Positions 1-11,841 of a stretch of 64,000 nucleotides of DNA are shown piece after piece (positions within the stretch are counted from its first letter, which is position 1; each line of letters starts with the position of its first letter). The notes under the pieces were generated by a model. It was not told the origin of the DNA and made no database searches. It worked only from the letters and a program-made list of their open reading frames with translations. The stretch lies in contig NC_088677.1 of assembly GCF_950023065.1 (NCBI RefSeq), positions 21,783,230 through 21,847,229 on the forward strand. The letters are read 5' to 3'. A program made the position numbers and the translations under genes. This stretch comes from Planococcus citri. Taxonomy: Eukaryota > Arthropoda > Insecta > Hemiptera > Pseudococcidae.

Positions 1-1
1 C

Positions 2-683
2 TTTGACCAACGTTCATTCAATGCTGACACGAATAATTTCGTAAGGGATCAATACCCATTCGATGCTTCCGTACATCTTCCTCCTCATCCATCTCCCGCA
101 GGTGAACAACCTTATCAGTATCATTTCGATGCGATTGATCATGAACGTGAATTTGAGAACAGAGCTGTTGAAGATGTTGATCATCAAATTCCAGACGTTG
201 CTTCCATAGATGACTTAAATGCACTTCATCAATGGATGAAGAAAAACTATGACAACAGCCGAGCTAGTGACGAGTCAATACTTACACGTATCAGTAAACT
301 AGACGTAGAGTTATCTAACTTACGTAAGGATATGAAACACTCCTATCTCAATTTTCGAATGAACTTGGAGGAACAGAACAGAAATTTCGAAAATTTCATT
401 AAAATAGAATTTCAAAAATTAAAAACAGAGTTCGCAGATATCGATAATCAGACGACAGATCTTACCGATCTAGCAATACAAGCACTACAACTGACTGACG
501 TCCACTATCACGTATCACTCCATCAAGGACATTAAAAACAGAATGCTTCAAATGCTTGTTTCACTTGAGCAAACTTTTCGTAATCTCCTCAGTGGGGCAA
601 CGCCACCTCAGCAAGCTCAACTTCAACTAGCACTTCAATGCCTACGACATCTAATACAGAAATTACGAAATTCCAAATTCTAG
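2..683 (+). CDS. 5'-truncated ORF of unknown origin with a probable frame break
   Basis: A frame is open from base 2 (no start seen; it continues off the left edge) to a stop at 533-535, about 177 codons. The first part is acidic and proline/histidine-rich; the part after about base 236 is highly charged and heptad-like (ISKLDVELSNLRKDM), so coiled coil is likely. A second frame, one base ahead, is open from 495 to its stop at 681-683 and reads as a natural continuation (KDIKNRMLQMLVSLEQTF, then a Gln/Leu-rich end). This suggests one protein of at least 225 residues broken by an indel near 495-535. I do not recognise the family. It lies opposite to PI4KA, probably in its next intron, so a retroelement gag-like or other inserted gene is possible. 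A host exon is less likely because no splice pattern was found. Confidence 0.4.
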
Positions 684-2207
684 GCGGAAACGCGTCAGAG
701 ATTAGAGGATCTGCTACTACGATGACATTACGTAAATTCGAGGTAAAAGTTCTCCTATCTGTGAGTAGAAATTACCCATTCACCGGTTGAGCTTTCAATA
801 TTACTTTAACCTGTGAAAGCTGAAAGCTCATATTTTAAATCTTCTCAGTCGTTTCTAGCTTCGCCCTCGAACCTGCAGTGGTATCTTTTTAAATTTAAAC
901 CAGCAAGGATGCTAATTATTTTTTGTTACATTTATTATTACGTTTAGTTCGTTAAATTCTTTCTTTATTTCATTTTTTACAATCCCATGCAGATGCACTT
1001 GTTTTTCTTTTTCTTATTATTATATTTCGTATTGTATTATTCGAAGAATAAATCTTCGAGCGTTTAAAATCGCCTGTTGTGTACTTCTTTCGCGCATTTT
1101 TATTTATTTTATTCGTAGAATTTTTAAAAACGAAGAAACGAGTTCGAGAGAATGAACATTGATAGATAAATATTAGAGACCAGAACAGAACAAAGAACAA
1201 GTGTTTTCAGAAATCTAAAAGATGGAAAAAGAACGACCAAAGATTTGCCATATTTATTTTCACAATATGTTCATATTCATACTTCTGGTTTTTGAATTAA
1301 ACATTGCATTTTTGGTTTTTTATGAGATCGTAATCTTGAACTCAAATCAAAATTTCAACCGTTTTGATAACTTCTGAGTTTTAAAAATACAAAAACTGAC
1401 ATTTTTTGCAATTTCTATCGTTTGTTAAAATTCAAGAGGTCGTTGATGAAGGACCAAACGTGTATTGGGCATACATATTTAATAATGATAAAAATACGTT
1501 CATTTTCGATTTCTGCATTATCAAAAATGTTATGAAAGCTACGTCACTCGATTTTTTTCATTTTTATTGTGATTTAGGGGGGGGGGTGTCATAAAAGGAA
1601 TTGAAAGAGTTGTAACCCAAAAATCACTCAAAATTCAAGTTTAGCTTTGTAAAAAACAATACAAAAGATACCTTGCACGACCAATTCCTTTTTTTCTGTT
1701 TTTTCCATAATGGAGGGGTGGGGGGAGGGTCAACCCCACGAGTCCAAGATTCTAAAACCAAAATTATACTCGACAGCAATCTATGAAAAGACATATTTTC
1801 CGTTTTTTACAGATTTTTAAACGAGGCCCAAGATCTTTTCAGCTTATAAATCGATCGAAAGTTTGTATTTTTACGAAAAAGCTCAACTTTCAAGTTGGGG
1901 AAATTTTCAAAAAAAGATTTCGAATCTCCAGAGCGCGAACATAATAACAATAATAATTATTTTTAGGGCTTACAGGGTCTCAACGTTGAATTATTCGACT
2001 GAAAAATGCCTATAATATGAAAAAAATCTCATCTTCCATGCTTCCCAAACTAGTACGTAGCTAAAGAGAACATACGAGGGGAGTGAAGATGGCTTTTCAA
2101 TTGATAGAGTGACATGATTTCATTTAAAAAAATTATCTTAAATTAAACAGTCTCCATTTATAGAGTTATTCATAACAAAAAACAAAACAATATGTTCGAA
2201 CACTCAC
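684..2207. other. Non-coding stretch, probable PI4KA intron
   Basis: No ORF here resembles a known protein. PI4KA coding exon 14 ends at 2208 with a clean donor (GTGAGT on the minus strand), and the next expected PI4KA residues are not found in any frame down to base 1. This is therefore most simply an intron longer than 2.2 kb. It holds G-runs near 1578 and 1713 and AT-rich low-complexity DNA, nothing else. Confidence 0.5.
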
Positions 2208-5200
2208 CAGACTCGTTGGTAAATCCCATAACGACACAATACAGCCAAAAATCCCTGAATAATTTATGTAGCCTAGGCTTCGGCTGCCTAATGACTGGTA
2301 ACTTCTTCACCAAAACTGCAATCACCGGTATCAACATACCAAGATTTCCAGCACTGCTAGATGCCTGCAAAAAATGAAATAAAATCCGAGATTTAGTCAC
2401 ATTGAAAAAGTTTATCTCAAACACACAATTTTTCAACAACAAAAAAAATCACATATTTTACACATTTTTTTGGTAAAATATTTCCAAAATGCTTTTAATC
2501 GCCAATAATCTTCAGATCTACTCGTAAAAAATCACTTCGATCATTCCAATTATTAACATATTGAAGAATTTCAGAAACATCCACCAGTCTGGACCCAAAA
2601 AAGAGGGGAAAAATGGTTACACAGATGAGAGATATGTGCATAACGTCACACAACGGAATAAGACCTGTCTACAACCTACGTGCATGGGAGTGGGAGTTCC
2701 CATCGTGCCAGATATAAAATTCGTACAAAGGTAATAAACAAATACTAAATACGAATAAATATAGGTACTTGTTGTAAGCAGAATTTCATCAAAGTTAATT
2801 TCACATAAGCGTTCTGAAAAGGTATCAACGAGCTGTTAATTTAATGGTAGGTACAATTAACAATCGCTACCCAGTTTAGGTCACATCAATGGTGTAATAT
2901 TTTAAGTGATTTTTTAAAAAATTACTTTATTCGATGCTGGAGCTTTTTCAGATGCTCGTTTGCCTTCGAGACCCAATTGAACGAATAATTCTAGTAATCG
3001 AACCAGCAACTCGTTCATTTCCGTGTCACCGACGATATTCGCAGCGATATTGGCTAAAGCGTTGATGACTGCGCCGGAAACATGTCTGAAAGTTGTCTTA
3101 ATGTTTAGTCTTGGGCGATGATTTTTTGAAAAAATTATTTTTTTGATAAATCAAGTATACCTGTATTGATTGGATTGATCATTGCTGTAAGAAGCGTTAC
3201 TCGCTTCTACGGTAATCATTACGAACATTTTCATTATTTCTTCGTAAACGTTGGGCTGTGAACAATTACCAATAAATTAAATAAGTTTTCCATAAAATGA
3301 GAACAATAATATGCAAGATGAAATTTTACTAACTTCGCATTTGGCGATAATTAAGCAACCGAGTTGATCGACTATTAACACATCTATAATACTCGGTACT
3401 CGACAAAACCGTTGTTGGAAGAATAGCAGAATCGTATCGGTTGTTTTCGGTGTGTCTTTTAGACTAACAGCGATATGACCCAACATTACTATCGTATTGG
3501 CTTGGACTAACGACGAATCTCTGCACAAAATTATAGGAATAAATTGAAAAAATACATTACGACAGGTTTTCGAGTAATTTATAAACTTGCGGACATACTC
3601 GTTGGATTTTTCCACAGCAAATAATCGATTCGATAAAGAAGCTACCAGAGCTGGTACGCAATCCGGATCATTGATATAGGCTGCTCTCAGCGAAATACAC
3701 AAGTTCTCGATGGCTGCATCGCGTAATCGTTCGAATTGCGAGTCTCCTTGACCGTAGAATGTTTTTGAATTACCTACTGCTCGATTTAAAAAATATTATT
3801 AACTCGGATTCGTTGATATATGGTCTGATATGTTGAAAAAAAGCTAACCTCTGGTGCTTGTTGTGGCGTTTTTCAAGTCATTAGCAGCGCTTCGTTCTTG
3901 ATACAAGCGATACAATCGAGATAGAATGGGTGAAGGAGAGACGAGGAAGTCTCTCAAGTAGGCTATCGAGCTACTCGCTATGTTTGGAAATTTTTCCGCT
4001 AATTTTCCTAGGCCCTGAAACAGAAACAGATGAATCATAAAAATATAGGTTCTCAGAATGCTTATTTTGTACCTGTAGCTTGTTGCCACACATTTTGACG
4101 ACTCATATCTCGAAACGTGTTAACCTCAGAGCAAATACGTCAGCGGAATTTGCAAGAGATTAGATCTTTCGATCAAAATATCAATCATGATCGAAAATCG
4201 ATTCGTGACCAATTTTTGATCCCAAAATGATCAATCATGTTCGAAATGAAAAAATGCATTTTACTTTCAAAAACAAATTTCTGGATCGAAAATCGATTAA
4301 TTTGCAGTTTTTGATGTCATATGATTGAACATGTTCAAAATGAAGAATAAAATTCAATTTTCAAACAAAGAACTTTGATTTCCCAATCAAAAATCGATCA
4401 CGATCGAAAATATCGATTTATTTACGATTTTAAATCTCAAACGATGAAACATGTTCGAAATCAAAAAAAAAAAAATTTCATTTCAAAAATGAACATCCTG
4501 ATCAAAAATTGATCATGATCGAAAATCGAATAATCGAAAATTGATTCATTTGCGATGTTCGATCTTACATGACCGGACATGTTTGAAATTTTAAAAAAAA
4601 TTATTTCAGCCTCAAAAGTAAACTATCGGATCAAAAATTGGTCAAGATCGCAAATCAATCAATCGAATCCTAAAAATCGATTTATTCGCGATTTTCGAAA
4701 AATCGATTCATTTACGATTTTCGATCTCATATGATGAAACATGTTCGAAATCAAAAATGACATTTTTTTTAAACATCCTGATCAAAAATTGATCATGATT
4801 GAAAATCGAATCTCGAAAATCGATTTATTTGCGATGCTCGATCTTACATGACCGGACATGTTTGAAATTTAAAAAAAATCATTTCAGCCACAAAAGTAAA
4901 CTATAGGATTAAAAATTGGTCATGATCGAAAATCGATCAATCGAATCCTCAAAAATCGATTTATTCACGATTTTCAAAAAATCGATTTATTCACGATTTT
5001 CAAAAAATCGATTAATTTACGATTTTCGATCTCATATGATGAAACATGTTCGAAATCAAAAATACAATTTTCATTCCAAAAATGAACATCTTGATTCTTG
5101 ATCAAAAATTGATCATGATCGAAAATCGAATTTTTAAGAATCGATTCATTTTCGATGTTCGATCTTACATGACTGGACACGTTTGAAATTTTGAAAAAAT

Positions 5201-8200
5201 AATTTCAGCCTCAAAAGTAAACTATTGGATCAAAAATTGATCATGATCGAAAATCGATTAATCGAATCCCCAAAAATCGATTCATTCTCGATTTTCGATC
5301 TCATGTGAAGTAACGTGTTCGAAATCAAAACTCAAATTTTTGCTTCAAAAATGAACTTTCTGATCAGAAATCGACCATGATCGAAAATCGACCATTTGAA
5401 CCTTAAAAATCGATTCATTTGCGATTATCGATCTCAACATGATCGAACACGATTCGAAATCGAAACTCAAATTTTGGCTTTTCAAAAATAAGTTTTTAGA
5501 TCAAAATCTGATCATAATCGAAATTTAATTGATTGAATCCCGAAAGTCTATCTCATACCTATTATGATCGAAAATATTTGAAATGTAAAATCAATTTCGC
5601 CCAAAATTAATCTTCCAATCAAAAACCAGCCATGATCAAAAATGAATTAATTGTACTCCAAAAATTGATTTGTTCCATCGACGTGAAAATTGAAAAACTT
5701 GAAGTTACACTTTCACTGTAAAAGATCAACTTTTTATGATGATTGCCAAAGCTGAGAGTCACCAACCATGAAAATCAAAGGATTCGACTTGATTTTTGGG
5801 TTTGAAAGTGTCTTGAATGTGCTTTCAAAATTTTCCAAAGTTTACCAAAATGCCAAAAATGAAATTCGGATTCGCCTCTTGAAATTTTGCAAAGTGACAT
5901 AATTTTTGGAATTTGAATGTTGTTTCAAGATACTCACGTCGAGATTTTTTCGATAAGAATAGACTACTTTTCTTCGACAGCAAATAAAATATTTAATAAA
6001 CGAACACTACGATTTATTCATAAAAGATTGAAGGTCATTTTCGGTCGTTCTCAATCGATTTTGAATAATGAATGGTTGATTGTTTGTTTGGTCTTCGGTC
6101 GATTTGAATAAATGAATCCTTTCATTCAGAATACCAAATATGAGATTTTTCAGAAAAGCCAAAGGGTTCCTTTGGAAACGGGGGAGGGGGACTTTGTGTT
6201 CATTTTCAAATTCTATCGATTTTTTAAATTGGAGAGAAAGAAGGGCTCGGATCGAAATTTTTCTAATTACCAAAAATGTTTGTAAGACTTCAGTGTTCAA
6301 CTTTTATTAGAAAATATTTTCAATCCAAGCAATAGGGTGAGAGATAACGCTTTGTTTCGGAAAATGTGATGGACTCTCGCAAAAAGTAGAGTCTCAAAGC
6401 TCATTTTTTCCAAACTTTACAAGATAATTTTTGGATTGAGAACTACTTACGTCCAAACAGACGAGTAATAAAGGCATATGGGCTATTGCCAGTTTGATAT
6501 GGTGACCGGAGTTGATTTTCCCAGCAAGCCTGTTGCATAAGCTATCGGCACCTTTGAACAAAAAAAAAATTAATTAATAAATACGCCGATGATAAATTGA
6601 CTTAGTTAGTGCAAAATCAACGAGGAAAGTAATAATTATTCTACTAGCTAAAAATTAGTTCTATTTGTTCATCTGGAATCGTACGTGTACGGTTTTAGTA
6701 AAAGCCATAAAATACATCAAATTTTGTTTTAATTACACACTAAAATCACACAACTGATACGTAAAATCAAAATTCATTACGAAATGAACACTTTCAATTG
6801 AGCAACCAAAAAACGCAGGCGATCAATTACACATGTACGTACATGTTAATTCGCTGCTCAGTTCAAAGGCTTCGCTTTTCATTACTCGTATATACAAATA
6901 CCTAACCAAAGTTGATAATAATAATTACTCGACCTTGGTTCAATTTCCATCGTGTAATACGACGAATTCAAATGAAAAAAAAAATGGTGATACGGAAAAT
7001 TTCGTAACAAAAGAATTAAAACAATGTTTTTCAACCGGTTGCTCAATTGATATGCCAAATCACTCGTTCGCGTAAAACACAATTAGGAGTAAACCACAAA
7101 AAAATCTCGAATCACATCAACAACCTTTCTACCGAATAAAAAGCGAACTCATCAAAACATTCACACAACCTTATCCAAACCTTTGGAAACAACCAGCGAA
7201 GACGAAAACAAACACATTAGAGAGCGTACATTTACGTCATCTTTCTCTGAAACTTCACGTTTAACCGGGTTTAAATAATTACATCTCTATGTACATTTTT
7301 CGAGAAGAAAAATCCACAAGTCGAATTTTCTAACCTGTTTCATCTCCAATAGCCCAGACTAATAAATCGACGCAAGCAGCATTCGCCATAACGTTCATTT
7401 TGAATCTGTTAACAGTGCTGTAATTCGTCTCTTTATCTTCTTTCTCCGAGGCATCGTGAACTTCTCTAGACTGTAGTTCGGTTTGACCCCCGAGATATAA
7501 ACTTTTCACGAATTCTTGTACATCTTTGGTAAACGGAGCAGGCAACTCTGAACCCAAATAACAAGAAAAAAACAATGAGAAATAAATTCAACGACGAGTT
7601 ATCAAAATGAAGCAAATGAGGAGTACCTTGATGATGCTGAAGTAATTCTCGTAATAATGCTACCATTACCAAGTTCAACGTTTCGCTGAAGGTACGATAG
7701 GGAAATATTTCAACTGCTTTGCTCAAATAGACGTTATCCCCTTCAGCGTCGAGGAAATTCAATATATCCGTAGTCAATAGCTTCTTGGCGATGAGTAATA
7801 TATTCTGCAAAACGATCATCGCGTTATTATTTTCAAATACTTTGGAACAGTAATTAAATAAATGGCCATTTACTTGTAACTGATTGGTTGAGAAATAACG
7901 AAAAACTATTTTCTTCTCGGCTACTTCGGATAATTTCATCTGAGGGAATTGATTAAAGCTGGACCCATATTTGGAAAAATAATACGTCGTTGGATCGTAA
8001 GACTGATTCATGCTTAAATCCGAATCATCGAGTTTCTTCACCGGAGACCTTGGAAAAATACGATGAAAATTACATCTATCTAAATACATCTCGTTGTTTT
8101 TCTTTTTCAACTCTAAAACACAACATTACCGAATATCGCAGTGCGGATCAAGTGAACTAAGAGTCACGATATCTAAAATGGTCATGTTAAGACTACATGA

Positions 8201-9153
8201 CAATGATCTCGGTATAATAGACCTGTAAATAGGCGGTGCGATCAGTGCAAAGTAACGCTCTACTGCAACACTCGGTGCAGTAATTACCTAAAATTTGAAA
8301 AACTTTTCTTTTTCGTTAACGATTCGTCGTTCTGCGAGGCTAACTTGATGACTGGAGCTTGAGGTCGAGGGAAAATACGGCATAAGAAAGGAGGGTCGCA
8401 CGATGTGTATCGTCCTACAGCTCTGGCCAAACCGATCAAACATGGCACCGTTGATTTGCAAAGTGTTACTGAAACAAAAAATCGTAGTTTCAATTTTAAA
8501 TTAGGGTTCGGGTTGAATGTTTGATTCGGAGGTGCAGTTTACATTTAGCTACAGTGTTCGCATCTTTATCGTTATAGACCGAATGGATATGATTGGCTAG
8601 ATTGGTTAGACATTTGATCTGCGCCGAGATAATAGTCTCTCGAAGTTGTTCTTCTCTATTGGCGATATCAGAGAGCAGCGTATTCAAACAGAAACTAAAA
8701 CGTTCCGGGACAGGAATACCTACAACAGATCATCGATCAATATACCGAAGTCGAAGCACAACGGTTACCAACGAGTAATACTAACGTTCTTTAACCGAGT
8801 ATTTGATCTCATCCAACCAAATGATTTTATTCAGGCCATCGAGTAACTTGAGGAAATAGGGTAATAAAACGTCAATATGTTGAAGATTCGATTCCAAAGC
8901 GTAGATTCCCAAAGCAATAACAGCATCTTGTCCACGCTGATCGAGTTTAAATATACCTTGACTGTTTTCTTGCGGACACAGCGAAAATAATGTGTTTACC
9001 TGTTCAAAACTCACAATGAATCGAGTGTTACGAAATGCTACAAATATCGGAATTTTTACTCACTTTAAGCCATGGTGTATCCGGAACTGCTGCTAAGGAT
9101 CTAGCAAGATGTAATACGGTTTTCCGAAAGAAACATTTTTCCGTTTTGGTCAT
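2208..9153 (-). CDS. PI4KA: Phosphatidylinositol 4-kinase alpha, N-terminal 811 residues
   Basis: PI4KA makes PI4P at the plasma membrane, in metazoans with TTC7, FAM126 and EFR3 partners. Coding exons on the minus strand: 9153-9064, 8999-8786, 8719-8543, 8468-8288, 8222-8130, 8048-7627, 7547-7335, 6551-6451, 4014-3849, 3776-3599, 3520-3334, 3255-3161, 3085-2926, 2364-2208. All junctions are GT-AG and the phases agree, giving 2434 coding bases. Diagnostic stretches are QDAVIALGIY, FSFCLNTLLSDI, STVPCLIGLARA, IAHMPLLLVCL, LGHIAVSLKDTP, INALANIAANI and ASSSAGNLGMLIPVIAVL, matching the helical-solenoid half of the animal enzyme. The start ATG is the only one in its frame after an upstream stop. 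The lipid-kinase catalytic domain (about 1,250 more residues) must lie left of the window. Intron 8 (6450-4015) is filled by a tandem repeat. Family assignment is very secure; exact exon ends are hand-called. Confidence 0.95.
4140..5900. repeat. Degenerate satellite in PI4KA intron 8
   Basis: Diverged tandem units built from GATCAAAAATTGATCATGAT and AAAATCGATTCATTTACGAT motifs. Two alternating landmarks recur: ATGATGAAACATGTTCGAAA (near 4440, 4730 and 5033) and CTTACATGACCGGACATG or close variants (near 4564, 4843 and 5164). This gives a higher-order period of roughly 280-320 bp made of two unlike half-units. Units decay toward 5900. The short ORFs inside it are by-products of the repeat. Confidence 0.8.
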
Positions 9154-9859
9154 TTTTCTATCCGAAGTGTCTTCGCAATACGAGTTTCATAACTTCGTTG
9201 ACCTGATAAAAATCACCAGCTGGGTATACTCGAATTGTCGTATGAAAGGTAATTATAATAATTAACTAATGCAAACTGGTTTACCTTCGTTTAATTAACG
9301 CAACTGACTGAAAATTTATTCGATTTCCCAGTGTTTTCGTCTGTCTGTATTTTTCCTATATTTTTCCTCACAGAGATAAGATAACCTCGAAATTCGATAA
9401 GGGAAATCGATGCTTGTGGAAAATTTCGCTAGGATCGCTGTTTTCCAAAATTTAATTCCATCGGGTACGTTTCTTTGATTTCAAATTTTCTGATCTAGTA
9501 AAGTTGATTTGACACAAAATAATTTTTTTAATATTTTACGATTCATTGAACTTGCTAAAAAAACTTTGAAACTTTCATTTTTAAACCGAAAAACTTTCGA
9601 AAAATCAATTTACAACGTTGCCAAGTTTTTTCCAATCAATATCCAGTTACTGCCTGCATTCGCCGAGCAGCAAATCCAAAAAAAAAACAACAAAAACAAA
9701 CTCGAAAAATTTTCCGATTCCTCCGAATTTGCTTTGCAATTTGCAACATTTTTGTAAGAATTTGTCTGTTTTTACGTTCGCAAATAGTTATTTCGAGTCA
9801 TAATTCATCATCACTTTCATCTTTATTTAACGCCGAACATGCCAATTTAATACATCACG
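9154..9859. promoter_or_regulatory. Bidirectional promoter interval between PI4KA and COPS8
   Basis: The start codons of PI4KA (minus, 9153) and COPS8 (plus, 9860) face away from each other across 706 bp that contain no supported coding sequence, so both promoters and 5' UTRs must lie here unless either gene has a distant first exon. No clear TATA box was identified. The role is inferred from gene geometry alone. Confidence 0.5.
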
Positions 9860-10645
9860 ATGGTCGTAAGAGTAGAAAACCTGAGTAAAATCGCCGAAGA
9901 ATTGGAACGCCAGGAAATCATCGTAAGTGCTTTTTCTTCGATCAAATACCACTTTATCATCTCGTATATTAATTCTCTCACGTTTACAACAGAACGCTGG
10001 TGCTTTATCGAATACCGAATATGCTAAACTACTCGCCATTTACCTTTACAAGAACGATCTGTGAGTATTTCCCCATCGCAACGAAACCGAAAATCGCATG
10101 TTTCGATCTCACATTGTTGCTTCTTTGTGCAGAATCTCAGCTAAATTTTTATGGAAACGGATCCCTTTAGCTACGAAGAGCGCTTTGACGGAACTCGAGT
10201 TCATTTGGAGAGTCGGTAAAGCGATGAGAAAACGTGATTATCCGGAGGTCTATACAGCTTTACGTTTTTCATGGTCTGCAGAAATAATGCCCATTATGCA
10301 AATGGTCGAAGGTTCGTATCGAATTACTGATCGTTGTCTCTACGGTTACGATATCGTGAAAATATATATCTTTATCTTTAACATGTTTATTTATTCGCAG
10401 AGGAAATCCGCAAAAACACGGTTATCTTGATCGGTAAATCGTATTCATCGTTGGCTCTCAGCACGTTGGGCAAATACGTCGGTTACGATGTTCAAAATAC
10501 GAAAAATCTCGCCACTCAGCACGGTTGGACTTTCGACGATACTTATGTTTTTCCTACTCCTGTAGCCGAAGAAGTACAAGATAATCGTGGCGATTTCAAC
10601 GCCTTCAAAAAACTAACCGATTCTATTTCGTTTTTAGAAAACTAA
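9860..10645 (+). CDS. COPS8: COP9 signalosome subunit 8
   Basis: Smallest PCI-domain subunit of the COP9 signalosome, which removes NEDD8 from cullins. Exons 9860-9922, 9993-10060, 10133-10311 and 10401-10645 all have GT-AG introns and matching phases, giving 184 residues (animal CSN8 is usually about 180-210). Family marks: YAKLLAIYLYKNDL, then AKFLWKRIPLATKSALTELE, IWRVGKAMRKRDYPEVYTAL, an IGKSYSSLALSTLGKYVG helix pair and the typical ending LTDSISFLEN. The ATG at 9860 opens the frame as MVVRVENLSK. The introns are short (70-90 bp), unlike those of the neighbouring DUS1L. It is head-to-head with PI4KA and convergent with DUS1L. Confidence 0.95.
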
Positions 10646-10792
10646 TTGTTAAGAATACCAACTATTGTTCCCTATTTCTCAGGTTTCGCATTTTTAATGA
10701 AATTTGATGGAAATTAAGTCAGCGTATGTAACTGATGTACTATAATTATTTATGAGATTTGTTTATGTATATTTTCTATTGTACATTTTGGT

Positions 10793-10798
10793 ATTAAA
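10793..10798 (+). terminator. Probable COPS8 polyadenylation signal (ATTAAA)
   Basis: ATTAAA lies about 150 bp after the COPS8 stop, in AT-rich DNA followed by a T-rich stretch. It is the commonest variant of AATAAA. No transcript end is known. Confidence 0.45.
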
Positions 10799-11095
10799 AT
10801 TTTATTTTCTCGTATTATTCGTGTTTACTTACTTTTAAAAGAATCAAATGAAGAGTATATTGTGTATTGATTTGATTATTATCTCATCGATGTGAAGTGT
10901 TACTATATAAAAATAGAACATTGAATCCGAAGAAATTATTCTCAAGTAATTCTAGCATCAGAAAACCTGCAACGTCAACACCACAGCACAAATTTTGTCT
11001 GGGTTATGAATTTTTTTCGTTGAACATTTCAACCTGATCATGAATTGTGAATTTGACTTAAATATTTGTATTCTTCGAGCATCAAAAAATAACGT

Positions 11096-11101
11096 TTATT
11101 T
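11096..11101 (-). terminator. Probable DUS1L polyadenylation signal (AATAAA)
   Basis: TTTATT on the plus strand reads AATAAA on the minus strand, about 740 bp after the proposed DUS1L stop. With the COPS8 signal at 10793 it leaves some 300 bp between two convergent 3' ends. Confidence 0.45.
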
Positions 11102-11841
11102 ACAATCAAATACACCTGTACAATAATTTAAAACAATATACAGCGTTATTAAAAAACATATCACAGAAATTGCGAACTATGTAATACGTAGAATTCACAC
11201 ATAATAATACCTTTGATATGTGATAAACTGAGTTCACCTAGAAAAAAAAACCTACCAAGTCAAAATGACGGCAACACATCAATAAAAATCGCTCACGAAA
11301 ACTGAGTCATATTTACCACTAACACGTCTCTATTATAGCTCACAAAATAACATGTAAATCCTCTACTTGGGGGAAAAACAGAACTACATGAATAATAAAA
11401 AAAGATTTCCTGTACTGTAATCGTGTTTATCAGCTTGATATGGAACCAATGAACGTGTACGGTAACTCCACCAATATTACTAGTAGGTATTTATCCAAAC
11501 TGACATATCGTCACAATTTAGGCATCTCTATAACGACCACATTGAGCCATAAACGAGGAGCGTTGGTATGAAAAACAAGCCATTAAACGTGCGAGCTCGC
11601 GACGTTTTATGGTGTAAAAGTGTCGATATTACGTTATGAGGGATGTCTTTTGATACCTCTAGGGAGATATTTGCTATATCTTGAAGGATACCGATGAAGG
11701 ATTTCGTTTATCGTAAATTCCGTTCGTAGAAGATGCTGTTGGTAATCGATGCATTTATGTGAGGCGAACATGGTCCATCGTAGTACGAAATTATTACTTA
11801 TTACATCGTGTATGACTATTTTTAACCTAATGGTGGCCCAT

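Noticed and set aside
3277..3702. One uninterrupted 141-codon PI4KA exon
   Set aside because: Residues about 44-62 break the family alignment; the stretch 3521-3598 has a GTATGT donor and a TTTTGTGCAG acceptor and is better read as a 78-bp intron that happens to be open in frame.
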